Origin: Bartonella doshiae NCTC 12862 = ATCC 700133
GTDB taxonomy: Bacteria; Pseudomonadota; Alphaproteobacteria; Rhizobiales; Rhizobiaceae
NCBI RefSeq assembly: GCF_000278155.1
Contig: NZ_JH725094.1
Coordinates: 499,765-563,764 of the forward strand
Direction of reading: 5' to 3'
DNA length: 64,000 nucleotides
The translations under genes were made by a program, and so were the position numbers. Positions 30,656 to 40,895 of the stretch are shown here, piece by piece. The notes beneath the pieces are model-generated. The model was not told the origin of the DNA and made no database searches. It saw nothing but the letters and a program-made list of their open reading frames with translations. Every line of letters starts with the position of its first letter. The first letter of the stretch is position 1.

Positions 30656-32320
30656 ATGGCCAATTGTAATAATGAACATCAAGGGAAACTAAAATATTGG
30701 CTAACCTGTATTATTGGTCTTTTTTCTACTTTGGCAATCATCTTTGTCAGTGGTTTTTATATAGCAAAACCCTATCTTAATAGTTTTGCGAAACGAGAAA
30801 TAGCACGCCGATCTATAAAAGCAGAAACATTTGATGTTAGTATCCTGGGCAAAGTTAATCTGAAAAATGTTACGCTGCCCGTTCCTTCTGGTGTATTACT
30901 TAAAATTGGAGCCATTTCAGCACGTCCTCCTATTTCTTTTATTCCTGGCACTTTTACATTTTATAATGTAGATTTAAAGCATAATGATATTCATATAAAA
31001 ATTCCCAAGATTTCTATTAATAACGTATTTTTAAAGGAAAAAGATAGCACAATCGCATCGCGCATTTTGCAATCAATTATGCGCGTTGAACTCGCCTCAA
31101 TTGTTGCTCCAAATATACAACTTTCTGTAGAAAATGGAAATAACCGTATTGAAAAACTTGAGATAAAGGAATTTCAGCTTTCTGGTTTTAGAAGTGGTCG
31201 TATTCGTTCTGTTGGCTTTAAAAATATAGACCTTGCAACAAGAGCTGCAAATGGTACCAAACAGATGTATTTGACTGCGAAGAGCAACGCATTTAAAATA
31301 CATGATATTGATATCAACTACGCTTATTCTCTTATTTTAGGGAAAAACTATCCTACACATCAAGTGAAAACTGTTACTGGTCCTCTTTCTCTGGAAAATG
31401 TAACAGTCAATATTTTTGAAGAAGGAGACAAAGAGCAAAATACCTCTTTCTCTTTTAACAAATTTAAAACATCTGGTCTCAAAATAAAACCGTTTGAACA
31501 CCCCCCTAGGAAACTGATTACAGCTTATCTTAACGCAAAAAAAGAAAATAATCAGGATGCTGAAAAAGCAATACGCAATGGTATTCTTATGAATATCCTG
31601 CTCACTATAGCCTCAGCTGATTCTCAAATGAACAATCTTTCCATTGATACGCCGCTGTTTCAAGCAACACTCAAATCATTTCAATTCAAACCAAACCTAT
31701 GGAAAAGACCTATACCAAAAGGACTTTCTCTCTCTCTGGATAGCTTATCTATTTTACATAAAAAAATAGACTTTGAGCGCCTTAATCTTTCAGGAAAGAT
31801 AGATATTTCTTATGATGATGAAAAGCGCTTCCTATCTCTTAATGCCCTGTCTTTCAACATAAAAGATATGGGATCTGGAAAAATATCGTCTAAGGTTATT
31901 AATGTAGATGAAAAACTTTTCTCTGCTCAAAAAGACTTAATGATTGCTGCCTCTCAAGACATTGGTATCACTGAAATTGACGCCATCTATACGGATTCTG
32001 GTTTTATTGATAAGCTTTTTTCTTATCTTACACGAAATTTTAATGACAGCAAACATGATCTCAAACAGGAACTTTATAACGATTTCTATCTGATAATAAC
32101 GCAGAGCCCCAAAATACTGCTAAAAAATCACGATGAAGCAGAAAAAATTTCAAAGTCATTAGGTGAGTTTGCTAAAAATCCAAAAACATTGGTTATTAAA
32201 ATAACAGCGAAAGATAACGAAGTTCTTACCTTAGATGATCTCGGAACCGCCTTACAAAAAGATTTTTATACTACTTTGAACAAAATAAATCTTACTGTTA
32301 AAAATGAAGCATCACCCTAG
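30656..32320 (+). CDS. Membrane-anchored AsmA-like protein of unknown function
   Basis: 554-residue protein with one N-terminal membrane helix (WLTCIIGLFSTLAIIFVSGF, about 15-35). A long, beta-rich periplasmic region follows. The first 150 residues (AETFDVSILGKVNLKNVTLP, then IGAISARPPISFIPGTFTFY) resemble the N-terminal repeats of AsmA/TamB-like envelope proteins, where membrane-proximal beta strands are rich in polar/hydrophobic alternation. The C-terminal part is helical and charged (DSKHDLKQELYNDFYLIITQ). The gene is alone between divergent SLC13 and nhaA. I recognise no motif that gives a function, and the family link is an inference. Confidence 0.55.
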   Translation: MANCNNEHQGKLKYWLTCIIGLFSTLAIIFVSGFYIAKPYLNSFAKREIARRSIKAETFDVSILGKVNLKNVTLPVPSGVLLKIGAISARPPISFIPGTFTFYNVDLKHNDIHIKIPKISINNVFLKEKDSTIASRILQSIMRVELASIVAPNIQLSVENGNNRIEKLEIKEFQLSGFRSGRIRSVGFKNIDLATRAANGTKQMYLTAKSNAFKIHDIDINYAYSLILGKNYPTHQVKTVTGPLSLENVTVNIFEEGDKEQNTSFSFNKFKTSGLKIKPFEHPPRKLITAYLNAKKENNQDAEKAIRNGILMNILLTIASADSQMNNLSIDTPLFQATLKSFQFKPNLWKRPIPKGLSLSLDSLSILHKKIDFERLNLSGKIDISYDDEKRFLSLNALSFNIKDMGSGKISSKVINVDEKLFSAQKDLMIAASQDIGITEIDAIYTDSGFIDKLFSYLTRNFNDSKHDLKQELYNDFYLIITQSPKILLKNHDEAEKISKSLGEFAKNPKTLVIKITAKDNEVLTLDDLGTALQKDFYTTLNKINLTVKNEASP

Positions 32321-32469
32321 AAGGTATATTCTCTTTTAAAAATGATGATCTTATCCACACATCAAGAGCTTTATTCCTATCTCTTCTTTTGTGTGTTAAA
32401 ATAAGACGTTATAGGTTACAATTTACATAAAAATATTATGAGCAGAATTGTTGATACTTGGAGTTGTTC

Positions 32470-33831
32470 ATGTCTAGCATATCCTCAAATCGCTTGCCAA
32501 ATCGGGCCTCTCTTGTTACGGATCGGGCGCTCTCTGCCCTTGAGCGTTTTCTTCATATAGAAGCTCTTAGTGGTATTGTGCTTTTATTAGCTGCTGCTGC
32601 CGCACTCATTTTTGCCAATTCTAAATATGCTTCTCTCTATGAATCCTTTTGGCATACACCTCTTGGCTTTAACTTTGGCCATTTTACCCTTTCATGGGAT
32701 CTCCATTTCTGGGTTAATGATGCTCTCATGACTGTTTTTTTTCTTGTAGCAGGAATGGAAATTAGACGTGAAATTTACGAAGGTGCTCTCGCCGATTTCA
32801 AACAAGCAACTTTGCCAATCATTGCAGCAATAGGTGGAGTTTGTCTCCCTGCAATTATTTATCTCAGCTTTAACTTAAATAGTGGGCATACACATGGTTG
32901 GGCTGTACCAACAGCAACAGATATTGCCTTTGCTCTAGGTATTCTTGCTCTTCTTGGAAAAAAAATTCCTTCTAACCTACACATCATCCTCTTATCCTTA
33001 GCAATTATTGATGATATTATTGCTGTTCTCATTATTGCTTTCTTCTACTCAACAAACATTGATCCTAGTGGTTTAACCATTGCAGCAGCAGGCATTGCTT
33101 TGGTATTCTTTTTTCAATGGATTGGAATTGCATCCGCATGGCTTTATATTTTGCCTGGTGCCATTATCTGGTGGGGTTTAATGATGACAGGCGTTCATCC
33201 ATCACTTGCTGGTGTAATTTTAGGTATGATGACTCCAGTTTTACCTACCCGCACTCTTGTTGCTCCACTCACAATGCTCAGTAATGCAATGCAAATTCTT
33301 CAAGAAAAAAATCCCAAAACAGACTTGCCTCATATCTCTACCGCATTGAAAAAAATACGTAAAGGGCAACGTGATATTATAGCACCAGTAACGCGTGTTC
33401 AAAAAACATTACATCCATGGGTTGCTTATGGTATTATGCCAATCTTTGCCTTTGCAAATGCTGGTGTGAGTTTTGCAAACTTTGATCTAGCTTCAAACAA
33501 TTCATTCTTAGTTGTTCTCGGTGTTGTCGTCGGTCTATTTATCGGAAAACCTTTTGGTATTATTATCGCAAGCTATCTAGCAGTGAAATTAGGGTTATGC
33601 CGCTTACCTCCCCATATGACATGGGCCGGTTTACTATTGATCGGATTTTTGGCGGGAATTGGCTTTACAATGTCTATCTTTGTTTCAATGCTCGCTTTTA
33701 AAGATATCGTCTTGCTGGATTCTGCAAAAATTGGTGTTCTTTGTGGATCTGGTTTATCTGCTCTTGCCGGGCTTGGTTATGGGGTCATATATATAAAATA
33801 TATGAAACGCAATAAAAAAGCAGTTTTATAA
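32470..33831 (+). CDS. nhaA: Na+/H+ antiporter NhaA
   Basis: 453-residue inner-membrane antiporter exchanging protons for sodium to hold cytoplasmic pH and salt balance. Characteristic segments are FFLVAGMEIRREIYEG (about 90-105), the TDIAFALGILALLGKK block, and AIIDDIIAVLIIAFFYS carrying the two adjacent Asp residues of the ion-binding site. LLIGFLAGIGFTMSIFVSML follows near the C-terminus. ATG 32470 has GGAG at 32460-32463; a TTG four codons upstream is in frame but less likely. The N-terminal 30 residues (SSISSNRLPNRASLVTDRAL) extend beyond the E. coli protein. Confidence 0.96.
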   Translation: MSSISSNRLPNRASLVTDRALSALERFLHIEALSGIVLLLAAAAALIFANSKYASLYESFWHTPLGFNFGHFTLSWDLHFWVNDALMTVFFLVAGMEIRREIYEGALADFKQATLPIIAAIGGVCLPAIIYLSFNLNSGHTHGWAVPTATDIAFALGILALLGKKIPSNLHIILLSLAIIDDIIAVLIIAFFYSTNIDPSGLTIAAAGIALVFFFQWIGIASAWLYILPGAIIWWGLMMTGVHPSLAGVILGMMTPVLPTRTLVAPLTMLSNAMQILQEKNPKTDLPHISTALKKIRKGQRDIIAPVTRVQKTLHPWVAYGIMPIFAFANAGVSFANFDLASNNSFLVVLGVVVGLFIGKPFGIIIASYLAVKLGLCRLPPHMTWAGLLLIGFLAGIGFTMSIFVSMLAFKDIVLLDSAKIGVLCGSGLSALAGLGYGVIYIKYMKRNKKAVL

Positions 33832-34314
33832 CTTACAATGAATTAAATACCTATGCGTTTTATTATGCCAACCTTTTTAAAAGCTTGGGTTTATTTTCTG
33901 TATATAATAATTTATATCTTATTACAGAAGAAAATAAAAAGCAGCATTTAGCGCATTTTTACTCCTTCATAAATGATGAGTAGTCTTTTTACAAAAGTAG
34001 TTTTCCTCTTTCTATACTCATTTTCTCTCATAAAAAATGAAACCCATGAGGAGACTAAAATACAAATATGCATTAGGAATGCGTATTTATTCATGGAATC
34101 AGCTTATCAACTCTATTTTGTGCAATTTGCATACGATAATTTTTATAAAGTTAAATTTTGCAGTTTTATAGCCTAAATTGTATACTTACAAACTCAACGG
34201 ACGCATAACGCACCCCCTTTGCCATAAGATGCTTATTTGGATGGCGTTCTTATTTCCCCGCACATGTAAATACTTTTTTATGTTACTTGAAAACTCTTTC
34301 GCGCTAAAAAAACA
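33832..34314. other. 483-base gap between convergent nhaA and lysC
   Basis: An open frame of 67 codons at 33973-34176 exists on the plus strand but has no recognisable similarity or ribosome-binding site (see rejected items). No tRNA. A possible short hairpin GCCAT...ATGGC lies near 34218-34244. Termination of both genes should occur here. Confidence 0.5.
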
Positions 34315-35571
34315 TTACTCCTTATCAAGTCCATAAACAGCATGTAATGTTCTGACAGCAAGTTCAGTGTACGCACTATCAATCAAAATAGAAATCTTAA
34401 TTTCTGAAGTTGTGATTGCTTGAATATTAATGCCTTTTTCGGCTAAAGCCTTAAATGCTGTAGCCGCAACACCTGCGTGGCTACGCATTCCAATACCAAT
34501 AACAGATACCTTAGCAAGATCGCTTTCAAATTGGATAACATCAAAACCTATATCTTTACGATTTTTCTCAAGAAGCGCAACGGCTTTATCTACATCTGCC
34601 GATGGTACAGTAAACGTCATGTCAGTTTTCGAACCATCTTCAGAAATATTTTGCACAATCATATCAACATTAATCCGCTCTTCCGCCAGGGGTCCAAAAA
34701 TTGCTGCGGAAATCCCTGGACGATCGGCAAGCCGACGGAGCGAAATTTGCGCCTCATCCTTAGCGAAAGCAATACCAGTAACATTTTGTTGTTCCACAAT
34801 CTCATCCTCATCGCAAATAAGTGTTCCAGAAGAATTCATTGGATCTCCCATGCCTAAAGCATCGGGATCTTCAAAACTTGAGCGCACGAAGGTACGAACT
34901 TTATGAACCATCGCCAATTCAACAGAACGAACCTGTAAAACTTTCGCCCCAAGTGAAGCCATTTCCAGCATTTCTTCAAAAGCGACTTTTGGTAAACGGC
35001 GTGCCTTAGGCTCTATACGAGGATCGGTTGTATAAACGCCGTCAACATCGGTATAAATATCACAACGATCAGCCTTTATAGCTGCTGCTACAGCAACAGC
35101 ACTTGTATCAGATCCACCGCGTCCTAAAGTAGAAATTCGGTTATCCGGAGATACTCCTTGAAAACCAGCAAGAACCGCTACCTGACTTTCCTGAAAACAC
35201 TGTATTAAAAAAGAACCATCAATATCTATAATACGTGCACAACTATGTGCATTATCCGTACGAATAGGAACTTGCCAACCAAGCCATGAACGCGCGTTCA
35301 TCCCCATTGCTTGAAGTGTAAGAGCCAACAAACCTGCCGTTACCTGTTCACCAGAAGACACAACCACATCATATTCGTAAGCATCTTTATGCATTGCTGA
35401 AGCGTCACGCGTCCACTGAACAAGCTCATTGGTCTTACCAGCCATCGCAGATACCACAACTGCAACTTCATGCCCTGCATCTACCTCTCTTTTGACATGC
35501 CGTGCAACATTGTGAATACGTTCAATGTTTGCCACAGATGTTCCACCAAATTTCATGACAATACGCGCCAT
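34315..35571 (-). CDS. lysC: Aspartate kinase
   Basis: Phosphorylates aspartate in the first step to lysine, diaminopimelate, threonine and methionine. The 418-residue protein opens with MARIVMKFGGTSVAN (kinase nucleotide site). It continues with VVSAMAGKTNELV, GFQGVSPDNRISTLGRGGSD and DVDGVYTTDPRIEP. Two ACT domains follow in the C-terminal 150 residues, from about VTGIAFAKDEAQISL. These would mediate feedback inhibition by an aspartate-family amino acid. The length is that of the monofunctional enzyme. It is a single unit, divergent from ubiG. Confidence 0.96.
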   Translation of the reverse strand: MARIVMKFGGTSVANIERIHNVARHVKREVDAGHEVAVVVSAMAGKTNELVQWTRDASAMHKDAYEYDVVVSSGEQVTAGLLALTLQAMGMNARSWLGWQVPIRTDNAHSCARIIDIDGSFLIQCFQESQVAVLAGFQGVSPDNRISTLGRGGSDTSAVAVAAAIKADRCDIYTDVDGVYTTDPRIEPKARRLPKVAFEEMLEMASLGAKVLQVRSVELAMVHKVRTFVRSSFEDPDALGMGDPMNSSGTLICDEDEIVEQQNVTGIAFAKDEAQISLRRLADRPGISAAIFGPLAEERINVDMIVQNISEDGSKTDMTFTVPSADVDKAVALLEKNRKDIGFDVIQFESDLAKVSVIGIGMRSHAGVAATAFKALAEKGINIQAITTSEIKISILIDSAYTELAVRTLHAVYGLDKE

Positions 35572-35773
35572 TAATAATACTCTTACCTTTACGTTTCTTA
35601 TCTCAAATGATATATAAGAATTAAGATTTTACCAACTGTATCAAAAAATTATTTTTTGACATACCGAATATCTTTCATTTACGCAAGTCCAGTATGATTA
35701 TGTTAATTTTCCTTGGCTTTGATAAAATTCACCTGACTTAATCATGATTATGAAAAAAACAAAGGACAGCCTC

Positions 35774-36520
35774 GTGATAAATAAAACGCGTACTACAATT
35801 GATCAGAGTGAAATTGATCACTTTTCACGTATCGCTGCAGAATGGTGGAATCCACAAGGAAAATTTCGACCTCTTCATCAATTTAATCCAACACGTCTTG
35901 CTTATATTAAAGAAAAAATTTGTTTAGCATTTGATCGTGATCCTGTTTCGCTTTTGCCCTTCGAAAATTTGAAAATCCTTGATATTGGCTGTGGAGGTGG
36001 TTTGTTATGCGAACCAATGGCACGTCTTGGTGCTACAGTTGTTGGAGCCGATGCCGCACAAACAAATATTGAAGTCGCAAAAATCCATGCGATTCAAAGT
36101 GGCGTTTCTATTGATTATCGTAACACTACTGCGGAAGCACTTGCCGATGAAGGAGAGCAATTTGATATCATTCTCAATATGGAAGTTGTTGAACATGTTG
36201 CAGATGTCCGTCTCCTCATAGCAGCCACAGCAAAAATGCTTAAACCCCAAGGGTTGATGTTTGTTTCAACACTCAACCGCACATGGAAAGCTTGGGGATT
36301 AGCAATTATAGGCGCTGAATACATTTTACATTGGCTTCCTAAAGGAACCCATAACTATAAAAAGTTCCTAAAACCTCATGAACTTAAAAGCTTTTTGTCA
36401 CAAAATGCTTTGACTGTTATTGATGAGATAGGCATTATTTACAATCCACTAAAAAATAGCTGGAATCGCTCAAAAGATATGGATGTTAACTATCTGCTTC
36501 TCGCAAAACGATCTGAGTAG
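35774..36520 (+). CDS. ubiG: Ubiquinone O-methyltransferase
   Basis: SAM-dependent enzyme that methylates both hydroxyls of the ubiquinone ring. Motif I is [36 protein letters not shown] and the [16 protein letters not shown] block follow, then [15 protein letters not shown]. The frame opens at ATG 35744, but a GTG at 35774 has AAGGA at 35762-35766 with 7-base spacing. It gives a start two residues before NKTRTTIDQ, matching the usual N-terminus, so I select it (248 residues). It is convergent with grxC, with a gap of 14 bases. Same pathway as ubiA and ispB. Confidence 0.92.
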   Translation: MINKTRTTIDQSEIDHFSRIAAEWWNPQGKFRPLHQFNPTRLAYIKEKICLAFDRDPVSLLPFENLKILDIGCGGGLLCEPMARLGATVVGADAAQTNIEVAKIHAIQSGVSIDYRNTTAEALADEGEQFDIILNMEVVEHVADVRLLIAATAKMLKPQGLMFVSTLNRTWKAWGLAIIGAEYILHWLPKGTHNYKKFLKPHELKSFLSQNALTVIDEIGIIYNPLKNSWNRSKDMDVNYLLLAKRSE

Positions 36521-36534
36521 AAGATATTCTAGAA

Positions 36535-36792
36535 TTATTGTTCGCCTTGCAATAAAGAATCAAGCTTTCCCTCACCATCTAAAGCGTAAAGATCGTCACA
36601 ACCGCCAACATGATAATTACCTATAAAAATTTGCGGAAATGTATTACGACCATTTGCTCGCTGTACCATTTCTTGGCGAAGAGAAGTTGATGCATCAATA
36701 TCTGTATATTTTACACCTTTTTTATTAAGCAAATCACGCGCTTTCGCACAATAAGGACAGTTGGGACGTGTATAAAGTACTACTTCTTTCAT
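36535..36792 (-). CDS. grxC: Glutaredoxin 3
   Basis: 85-residue thiol-disulfide oxidoreductase using glutathione. The dithiol active site CPYC is at about residues 12-15 (RPNCPYCAKARDLL). The TxxP and GG elements of the glutathione site are visible as FPQIFIGNYHVGGCDDL; the T before FPQ appears as NTFPQ. It is expected to reduce ribonucleotide reductase or other protein disulfides. It follows comF on the same strand after about 48 bases, so they may share a transcript. A third Cys lies in GGCDDL. Confidence 0.93.
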   Translation of the reverse strand: MKEVVLYTRPNCPYCAKARDLLNKKGVKYTDIDASTSLRQEMVQRANGRNTFPQIFIGNYHVGGCDDLYALDGEGKLDSLLQGEQ

Positions 36793-36839
36793 AATCTTAT
36801 TTTCTCATATTTTTTAATATAATCAGTTTTAAGTTCCTT

Positions 36840-37628
36840 TTAAGAATCAGGAAAAATAGAGGCTTCTTTTAATACACGAGAAAATGTTAGAACATCAACT
36901 CGCTGTGCGCCTGCATATTTTAATGCTGTAGCAGCAGCTGTAACAGTTGCTCCTGTTGTAAAAACATCATCAATCAGCAAAACAGAGCAACCCTTTAGAT
37001 AGTTCTTAACTTTATGAGAAACTTTAAAGGCATTCTGTACATTAAGCTTTCGTTCCTTTGAAGATAAACTAACTTGCGGACGTGTATGTTTACAACGTGT
37101 AAGCCAGCTAGGTTTTAAAAGTTTTTTTTGCGAAGCAGCAATATAACGAGCAAGCTCAGCAGATTGGTTATAACGCCTCTCACAAAAACGACGAAAATGC
37201 AATGGGATAGGAATAATAACATCACAATCATCAATAATCTCGCGCCCAGCATAAATCATCCAATTAGCCATAAAAGATGCCAATTCTATACGATCACCAT
37301 ATTTCAGCCGCGTTACTAAAGTTCTCGCAAGCCCCTTATGAACAATAGCAGAGCGAACGCGTGAAAAAGGAGGAGGATTTTGGAGAGCTTCCCCACTTAA
37401 AAAACCATCTCCCATATCACAAACAAAAGGAGTTCCCATAACAGGACAATAAGGTTTTGTAATAAATTGAAGATCCTTCCAGCACTCAGGACAAATTGTA
37501 CCATAATCAGAAACTCTTTGCTTACATCCTGGACAAATCGGCGGATATAGAATTATTAGTAAGCGCTCAATGAACTTACGAAATATATCCCCGCCATTTA
37601 AAGCCATTTCTTGAAAGCATAACATCAT
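36840..37628 (-). CDS. ComF family phosphoribosyltransferase-like protein
   Basis: 262-residue protein. The N-terminal zinc-ribbon cysteines appear as PPICPGCKQRV and TICPECWKDL (about 31-57). The C-terminal type I phosphoribosyltransferase fold carries the PRPP loop VLLIDDVFTTGATVTAA. ComF/GntX proteins are linked to DNA uptake or unknown nucleotide metabolism; the role in this organism is uncertain. A second in-frame ATG at residue 8 (MALNGGD) may be the true start. It is upstream of grxC and divergent from the BioC-fold methyltransferase gene. Confidence 0.85.
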   Translation of the reverse strand: MMLCFQEMALNGGDIFRKFIERLLIILYPPICPGCKQRVSDYGTICPECWKDLQFITKPYCPVMGTPFVCDMGDGFLSGEALQNPPPFSRVRSAIVHKGLARTLVTRLKYGDRIELASFMANWMIYAGREIIDDCDVIIPIPLHFRRFCERRYNQSAELARYIAASQKKLLKPSWLTRCKHTRPQVSLSSKERKLNVQNAFKVSHKVKNYLKGCSVLLIDDVFTTGATVTAAATALKYAGAQRVDVLTFSRVLKEASIFPDS

Positions 37629-37809
37629 CTGTTTGAGCTTTTATAGCTTCCCTGCACAAAAAAATTTCTTTCGTAATTTCTAAATTTAATTCCTTTAAAA
37701 ACTCTTACTTTTTATAAATTTACTTTTTTACATCATAAACTTGACATAGCTTACACAACATGCCTCCTATCCAACGACACCGTATTACAGATTGAAAGCA
37801 CACAAAGAC

Positions 37810-38688
37810 ATGTCGCATCCTTTAATTTTTGATCATGATCTTATTGAACAATTCCGCAAACGTGCTTTTCAAAAAGCAAAAATGGGACATGACTTTTTAT
37901 TGTCCCATATGGCCGAAGATCTCTATAAACGTCTCAGTACTGTTGATCGTTTCTTTACGTTAGCTCTCGATCTACACAGCCATACGGATCTTGCAGCAAA
38001 AGCTTTAATGAAATCTGGAAAAGTGCGTTCCGTAGAACGCGTTGAAACTGATATACTTTATCAAAGTCATGACAAAAAATTTCACTTACGTCATCGAGAA
38101 TTGCTTAATTTTCCTCAACATTATTGTGATCTTATCGTTTCGCTTCTCTCATTACAGTTGACCAATGATACCCCAGGAGTTCTCAGCCAGATAAAAAACA
38201 TTCTTAAACCAGACGGCTTATTTCTTGCCGTTATGACCGGAGCTGGTACGCTCGTAGAATTACGTGAATGCCTCCTACAAGCTGAAATTGAAATCTATGG
38301 AGGTGCAAGCCCTAGAATTTATCCCTTTGCCGATATTCGTGATGCAGGAGCTCTTTTACAGCGGACCGGCTTTGCTCTCCCTGTAGCAGACATTGAAAAT
38401 ATCACGATACGCTATAATACAATGTTTGACCTTATCCATGACCTTAAAGCTATGGGAATGCAAAATGCACTCATCAACCGTTCACGACGCCCTGTATCCA
38501 AACGCTTTTTCCTCCGCGCAGCTGAAATCTATGCACAACGATTTAGTGATCCTGATGGCCGCATTCGCGCAAATTTCTCTTTCATCTGGCTCTCTGGTTG
38601 GGCTCCTCATAAAAATCAACAAAAACCTATACGACCAGGGTCTGCGCAAATTTCTCTTACTGAAGTTTTCCAACCCAAAAAACCATAA
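37810..38688 (+). CDS. SAM-dependent methyltransferase-fold protein (BioC/NDUFAF5-like)
   Basis: 292-residue class I methyltransferase-fold protein. N-terminal FDHDLIEQFRKRAFQKAK is followed by HMAEDLYKRLSTVDRFFTLA. The SAM region is diverged: LDLHSHTDLAAKALMKSGKV replaces a canonical GxGxG. The later blocks LIVSLLSLQLTNDTPGVLSQ and LKPDGLFLAVMTGAGTLVEL are typical of the BioC and NDUFAF5 group. In mitochondria, NDUFAF5 hydroxylates an Arg of complex I; an analogous role here is only possible. ATG 37810 is chosen over a TTG six codons before. It is convergent with tcyP, 13 bases apart. Confidence 0.72.
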   Translation: MSHPLIFDHDLIEQFRKRAFQKAKMGHDFLLSHMAEDLYKRLSTVDRFFTLALDLHSHTDLAAKALMKSGKVRSVERVETDILYQSHDKKFHLRHRELLNFPQHYCDLIVSLLSLQLTNDTPGVLSQIKNILKPDGLFLAVMTGAGTLVELRECLLQAEIEIYGGASPRIYPFADIRDAGALLQRTGFALPVADIENITIRYNTMFDLIHDLKAMGMQNALINRSRRPVSKRFFLRAAEIYAQRFSDPDGRIRANFSFIWLSGWAPHKNQQKPIRPGSAQISLTEVFQPKKP

Positions 38689-38701
38689 TCTCACCATAAC
38701 A

Positions 38702-40057
38702 TCATTTTTCAAAAATACTTTTATCCGTTGCACGAAGTATTTGACTCGTTACAGTTCCAGCCAACATTGAATCACTTACATTTAGAGCTGTACGCCCCAT
38801 ATCAATGAGAGGTTCAATAGAAATAAGTACAGCAACCAAAGAAACGGGAAGCCCCATAGTTGGCAACACAATTAATGCAGCAAAAATAGCACCACCACCA
38901 ACACCAGCAACACCAATAGAACTCAATGTTACAACACCAACAAGCGTAGCAATCCAAGTAGGATCAAAAGGATTAATACCAACAGTTGGTGCTATCATAG
39001 TCGCAAGCATCGCCGGATAAAGACCTGCACAACCATTTTGTCCAATCGTTGCTCCAAAAGAAGCTGCAAAACTCGCAATTGAGTGTGGTACACCAATCCA
39101 TTGTGTTTGTGCTTCAATATTCAGAGGAATACTTGCTGCACTTGAGCGACTACTAAAAGCAAATGTCAAAACAGGCAAAACCTTTTTGAAAAAACGAAAT
39201 GGATTAAGCCCTGATAAGCCAAGCAACACACCATGAACCCCAAACATAAGGATAATACCAACATAGGAAGCAATGATAAATATCAGTAAATTCAGAATAT
39301 TTGCAACATTTGAAGTCGCTCCTACTGTAGTCATAAGCGCAAAAACACCATAAGGAGTCAAGGAAATCACAATACGAACTAACCGCATAACCCAAGATTG
39401 TGCAACTTGAACAAACAAAAGCGCTTTTTCTCCCTTCTCTGAATCATCTTTCTTTAAAAGAGTGACCGCAGCCCCTGAAAACGCTGCAAAAATAACAACA
39501 CCTATGATTGATGTACGCTTGGCTCCACTTAACTCAGCAAATGGGTTTTTGGGAATAAAGGATAAAATCATCTTTGGAATATTCATATCTCCAAGTTGAG
39601 AAACATGGGATCCAAGAATACCAGAAACATCTTCCCCTCCATGTACCAAACCATTCGCTGTTAACCCAAAAAAATTGACAACTAAAACTCCAATCAATGC
39701 TGCAATAGCAGTTGTAAAAAGCAACATTGAAATTGTAATTACACTCATTTTTCCAACAGCATAAACAGAATGTAAATGTGCTACTGCTGAAAGAATAGAG
39801 ATAAAAACTAATGGCATAACAATCATTTGCAATAATGCGATATAGCCCTTTCCAACAATGTTAAACCATTCAACCGATTTCAACAGAGTAGGCTCACCCT
39901 CCCCATAAATAAACTGCAAAACACTTCCAAAAATCAAACCCGAAATAAGACCCAACATAACACGTAGTGAAATGCTCCATTTCATTTTCTTACTTTGAGT
40001 AAGCCATAATAAAAAAATAACAAATAGAAATAAATTTATAAAAAAATTAAATGTCAT
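38702..40057 (-). CDS. tcyP: L-cystine/dicarboxylate symporter of the DAACS family (TcyP-like)
   Basis: 451-residue sodium- or proton-coupled symporter with about eight membrane helices and two re-entrant loops. It shows [20 protein letters not shown], and the hairpin [20 protein letters not shown] with the serine-rich loop that distinguishes this family. [20 protein letters not shown] and [18 protein letters not shown] follow. The [16 protein letters not shown] context and overall length fit TcyP (cystine uptake) more than the C4-dicarboxylate DctA. The gene stands alone with 840 bases of non-coding DNA upstream. Confidence 0.82.
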   Translation of the reverse strand: MTFNFFINLFLFVIFLLWLTQSKKMKWSISLRVMLGLISGLIFGSVLQFIYGEGEPTLLKSVEWFNIVGKGYIALLQMIVMPLVFISILSAVAHLHSVYAVGKMSVITISMLLFTTAIAALIGVLVVNFFGLTANGLVHGGEDVSGILGSHVSQLGDMNIPKMILSFIPKNPFAELSGAKRTSIIGVVIFAAFSGAAVTLLKKDDSEKGEKALLFVQVAQSWVMRLVRIVISLTPYGVFALMTTVGATSNVANILNLLIFIIASYVGIILMFGVHGVLLGLSGLNPFRFFKKVLPVLTFAFSSRSSAASIPLNIEAQTQWIGVPHSIASFAASFGATIGQNGCAGLYPAMLATMIAPTVGINPFDPTWIATLVGVVTLSSIGVAGVGGGAIFAALIVLPTMGLPVSLVAVLISIEPLIDMGRTALNVSDSMLAGTVTSQILRATDKSIFEK

Positions 40058-40895
40058 CGCTTATGCCCACTATCGTTGTGCTTGAGATCAAAAAATAATA
40101 TGTTGCTTAGAATTAACGTGTAATATCTAAAAATGAAATATAAAGATCGCGATACTTTTATAAAATCATTATTTTTCAATTTAGAAGCTAGAAGAGAATT
40201 TTTTGTCTATTAATAGCTCTTTAAAGAAGATAAAAAATCAAATGAGCATATTTCCCTATTATATAATATTTTCAGTCTATGCTAAAGTAAAATATTTCTA
40301 ATAAGAAATAAAATACAAACAACTTTCATTACATTTCAATCTTAAAAGAAAAATTACACCTTATCACTTGATATGATGCCATCATCTCCTTTACTATTCA
40401 AGATAAAAACTTTACCAAACTGCACTAAATAAATAGTCAAGAATTCTATGGCTTTTTTCTTTTGCTATATTAACTCTCATATTGATTCGTGTCGGATATT
40501 TTCAGTAGTTTTAATCACTGCTTCTTTTTAAAAACAACCTATTTTACGAAAGATACCCTTACCTTTTATACGTCTTTTTCTAACTTTCAGAGAAAACCTC
40601 TTTCCTTCTATTTGAGATAGTTTATTCCGTATCTTCCGTGCCAGAAAAATTCGTTCTGTATACTCAAAAACCGCAAATTTTGAAAAAAAGAAAAAACAAA
40701 AAACCTTATATATAGTCCCCAAATTTGATGTTATAAGGCATCGCCACATACTCATTATTTTCTGTGAACACTTTTTAAATTTGTTGCGTAGTGATTATAA
40801 TGAAAAGGTTTCATGGACAATGTTATCCAATGTAATAGATAACTTACGCTATACATAATTGGATTGAAGAAAATTTCATTTTGGCATACAATACA
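40058..40895. other. 838-base non-coding stretch
   Basis: The largest gap outside the islet. It is AT-rich, and no intact gene or RNA is recognised. A 75-codon minus-strand frame at 40528-40755 is doubtful (see rejected items). It should contain the tcyP promoter at its left end and the mutT 3' region at its right end. A gene may have decayed here, but I cannot name it. Confidence 0.5.

Noticed and set aside
33973-34176. 67-codon plus-strand frame between nhaA and lysC
   Set aside because: No ribosome-binding site, no recognisable similarity, and composition typical of AT-rich non-coding DNA. It may be chance.
34430-34906. 158-codon plus-strand frame opposite lysC
   Set aside because: Antisense shadow of the conserved lysC coding sequence; Ser/Pro-rich as expected from the opposite strand.
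40528-40755. 75-codon minus-strand frame in the gap between tcyP and mutT
   Set aside because: Phe-run and Lys/Arg-rich composition look like translation of simple AT-rich sequence; no start signal. Could be a relic, but not supportable.
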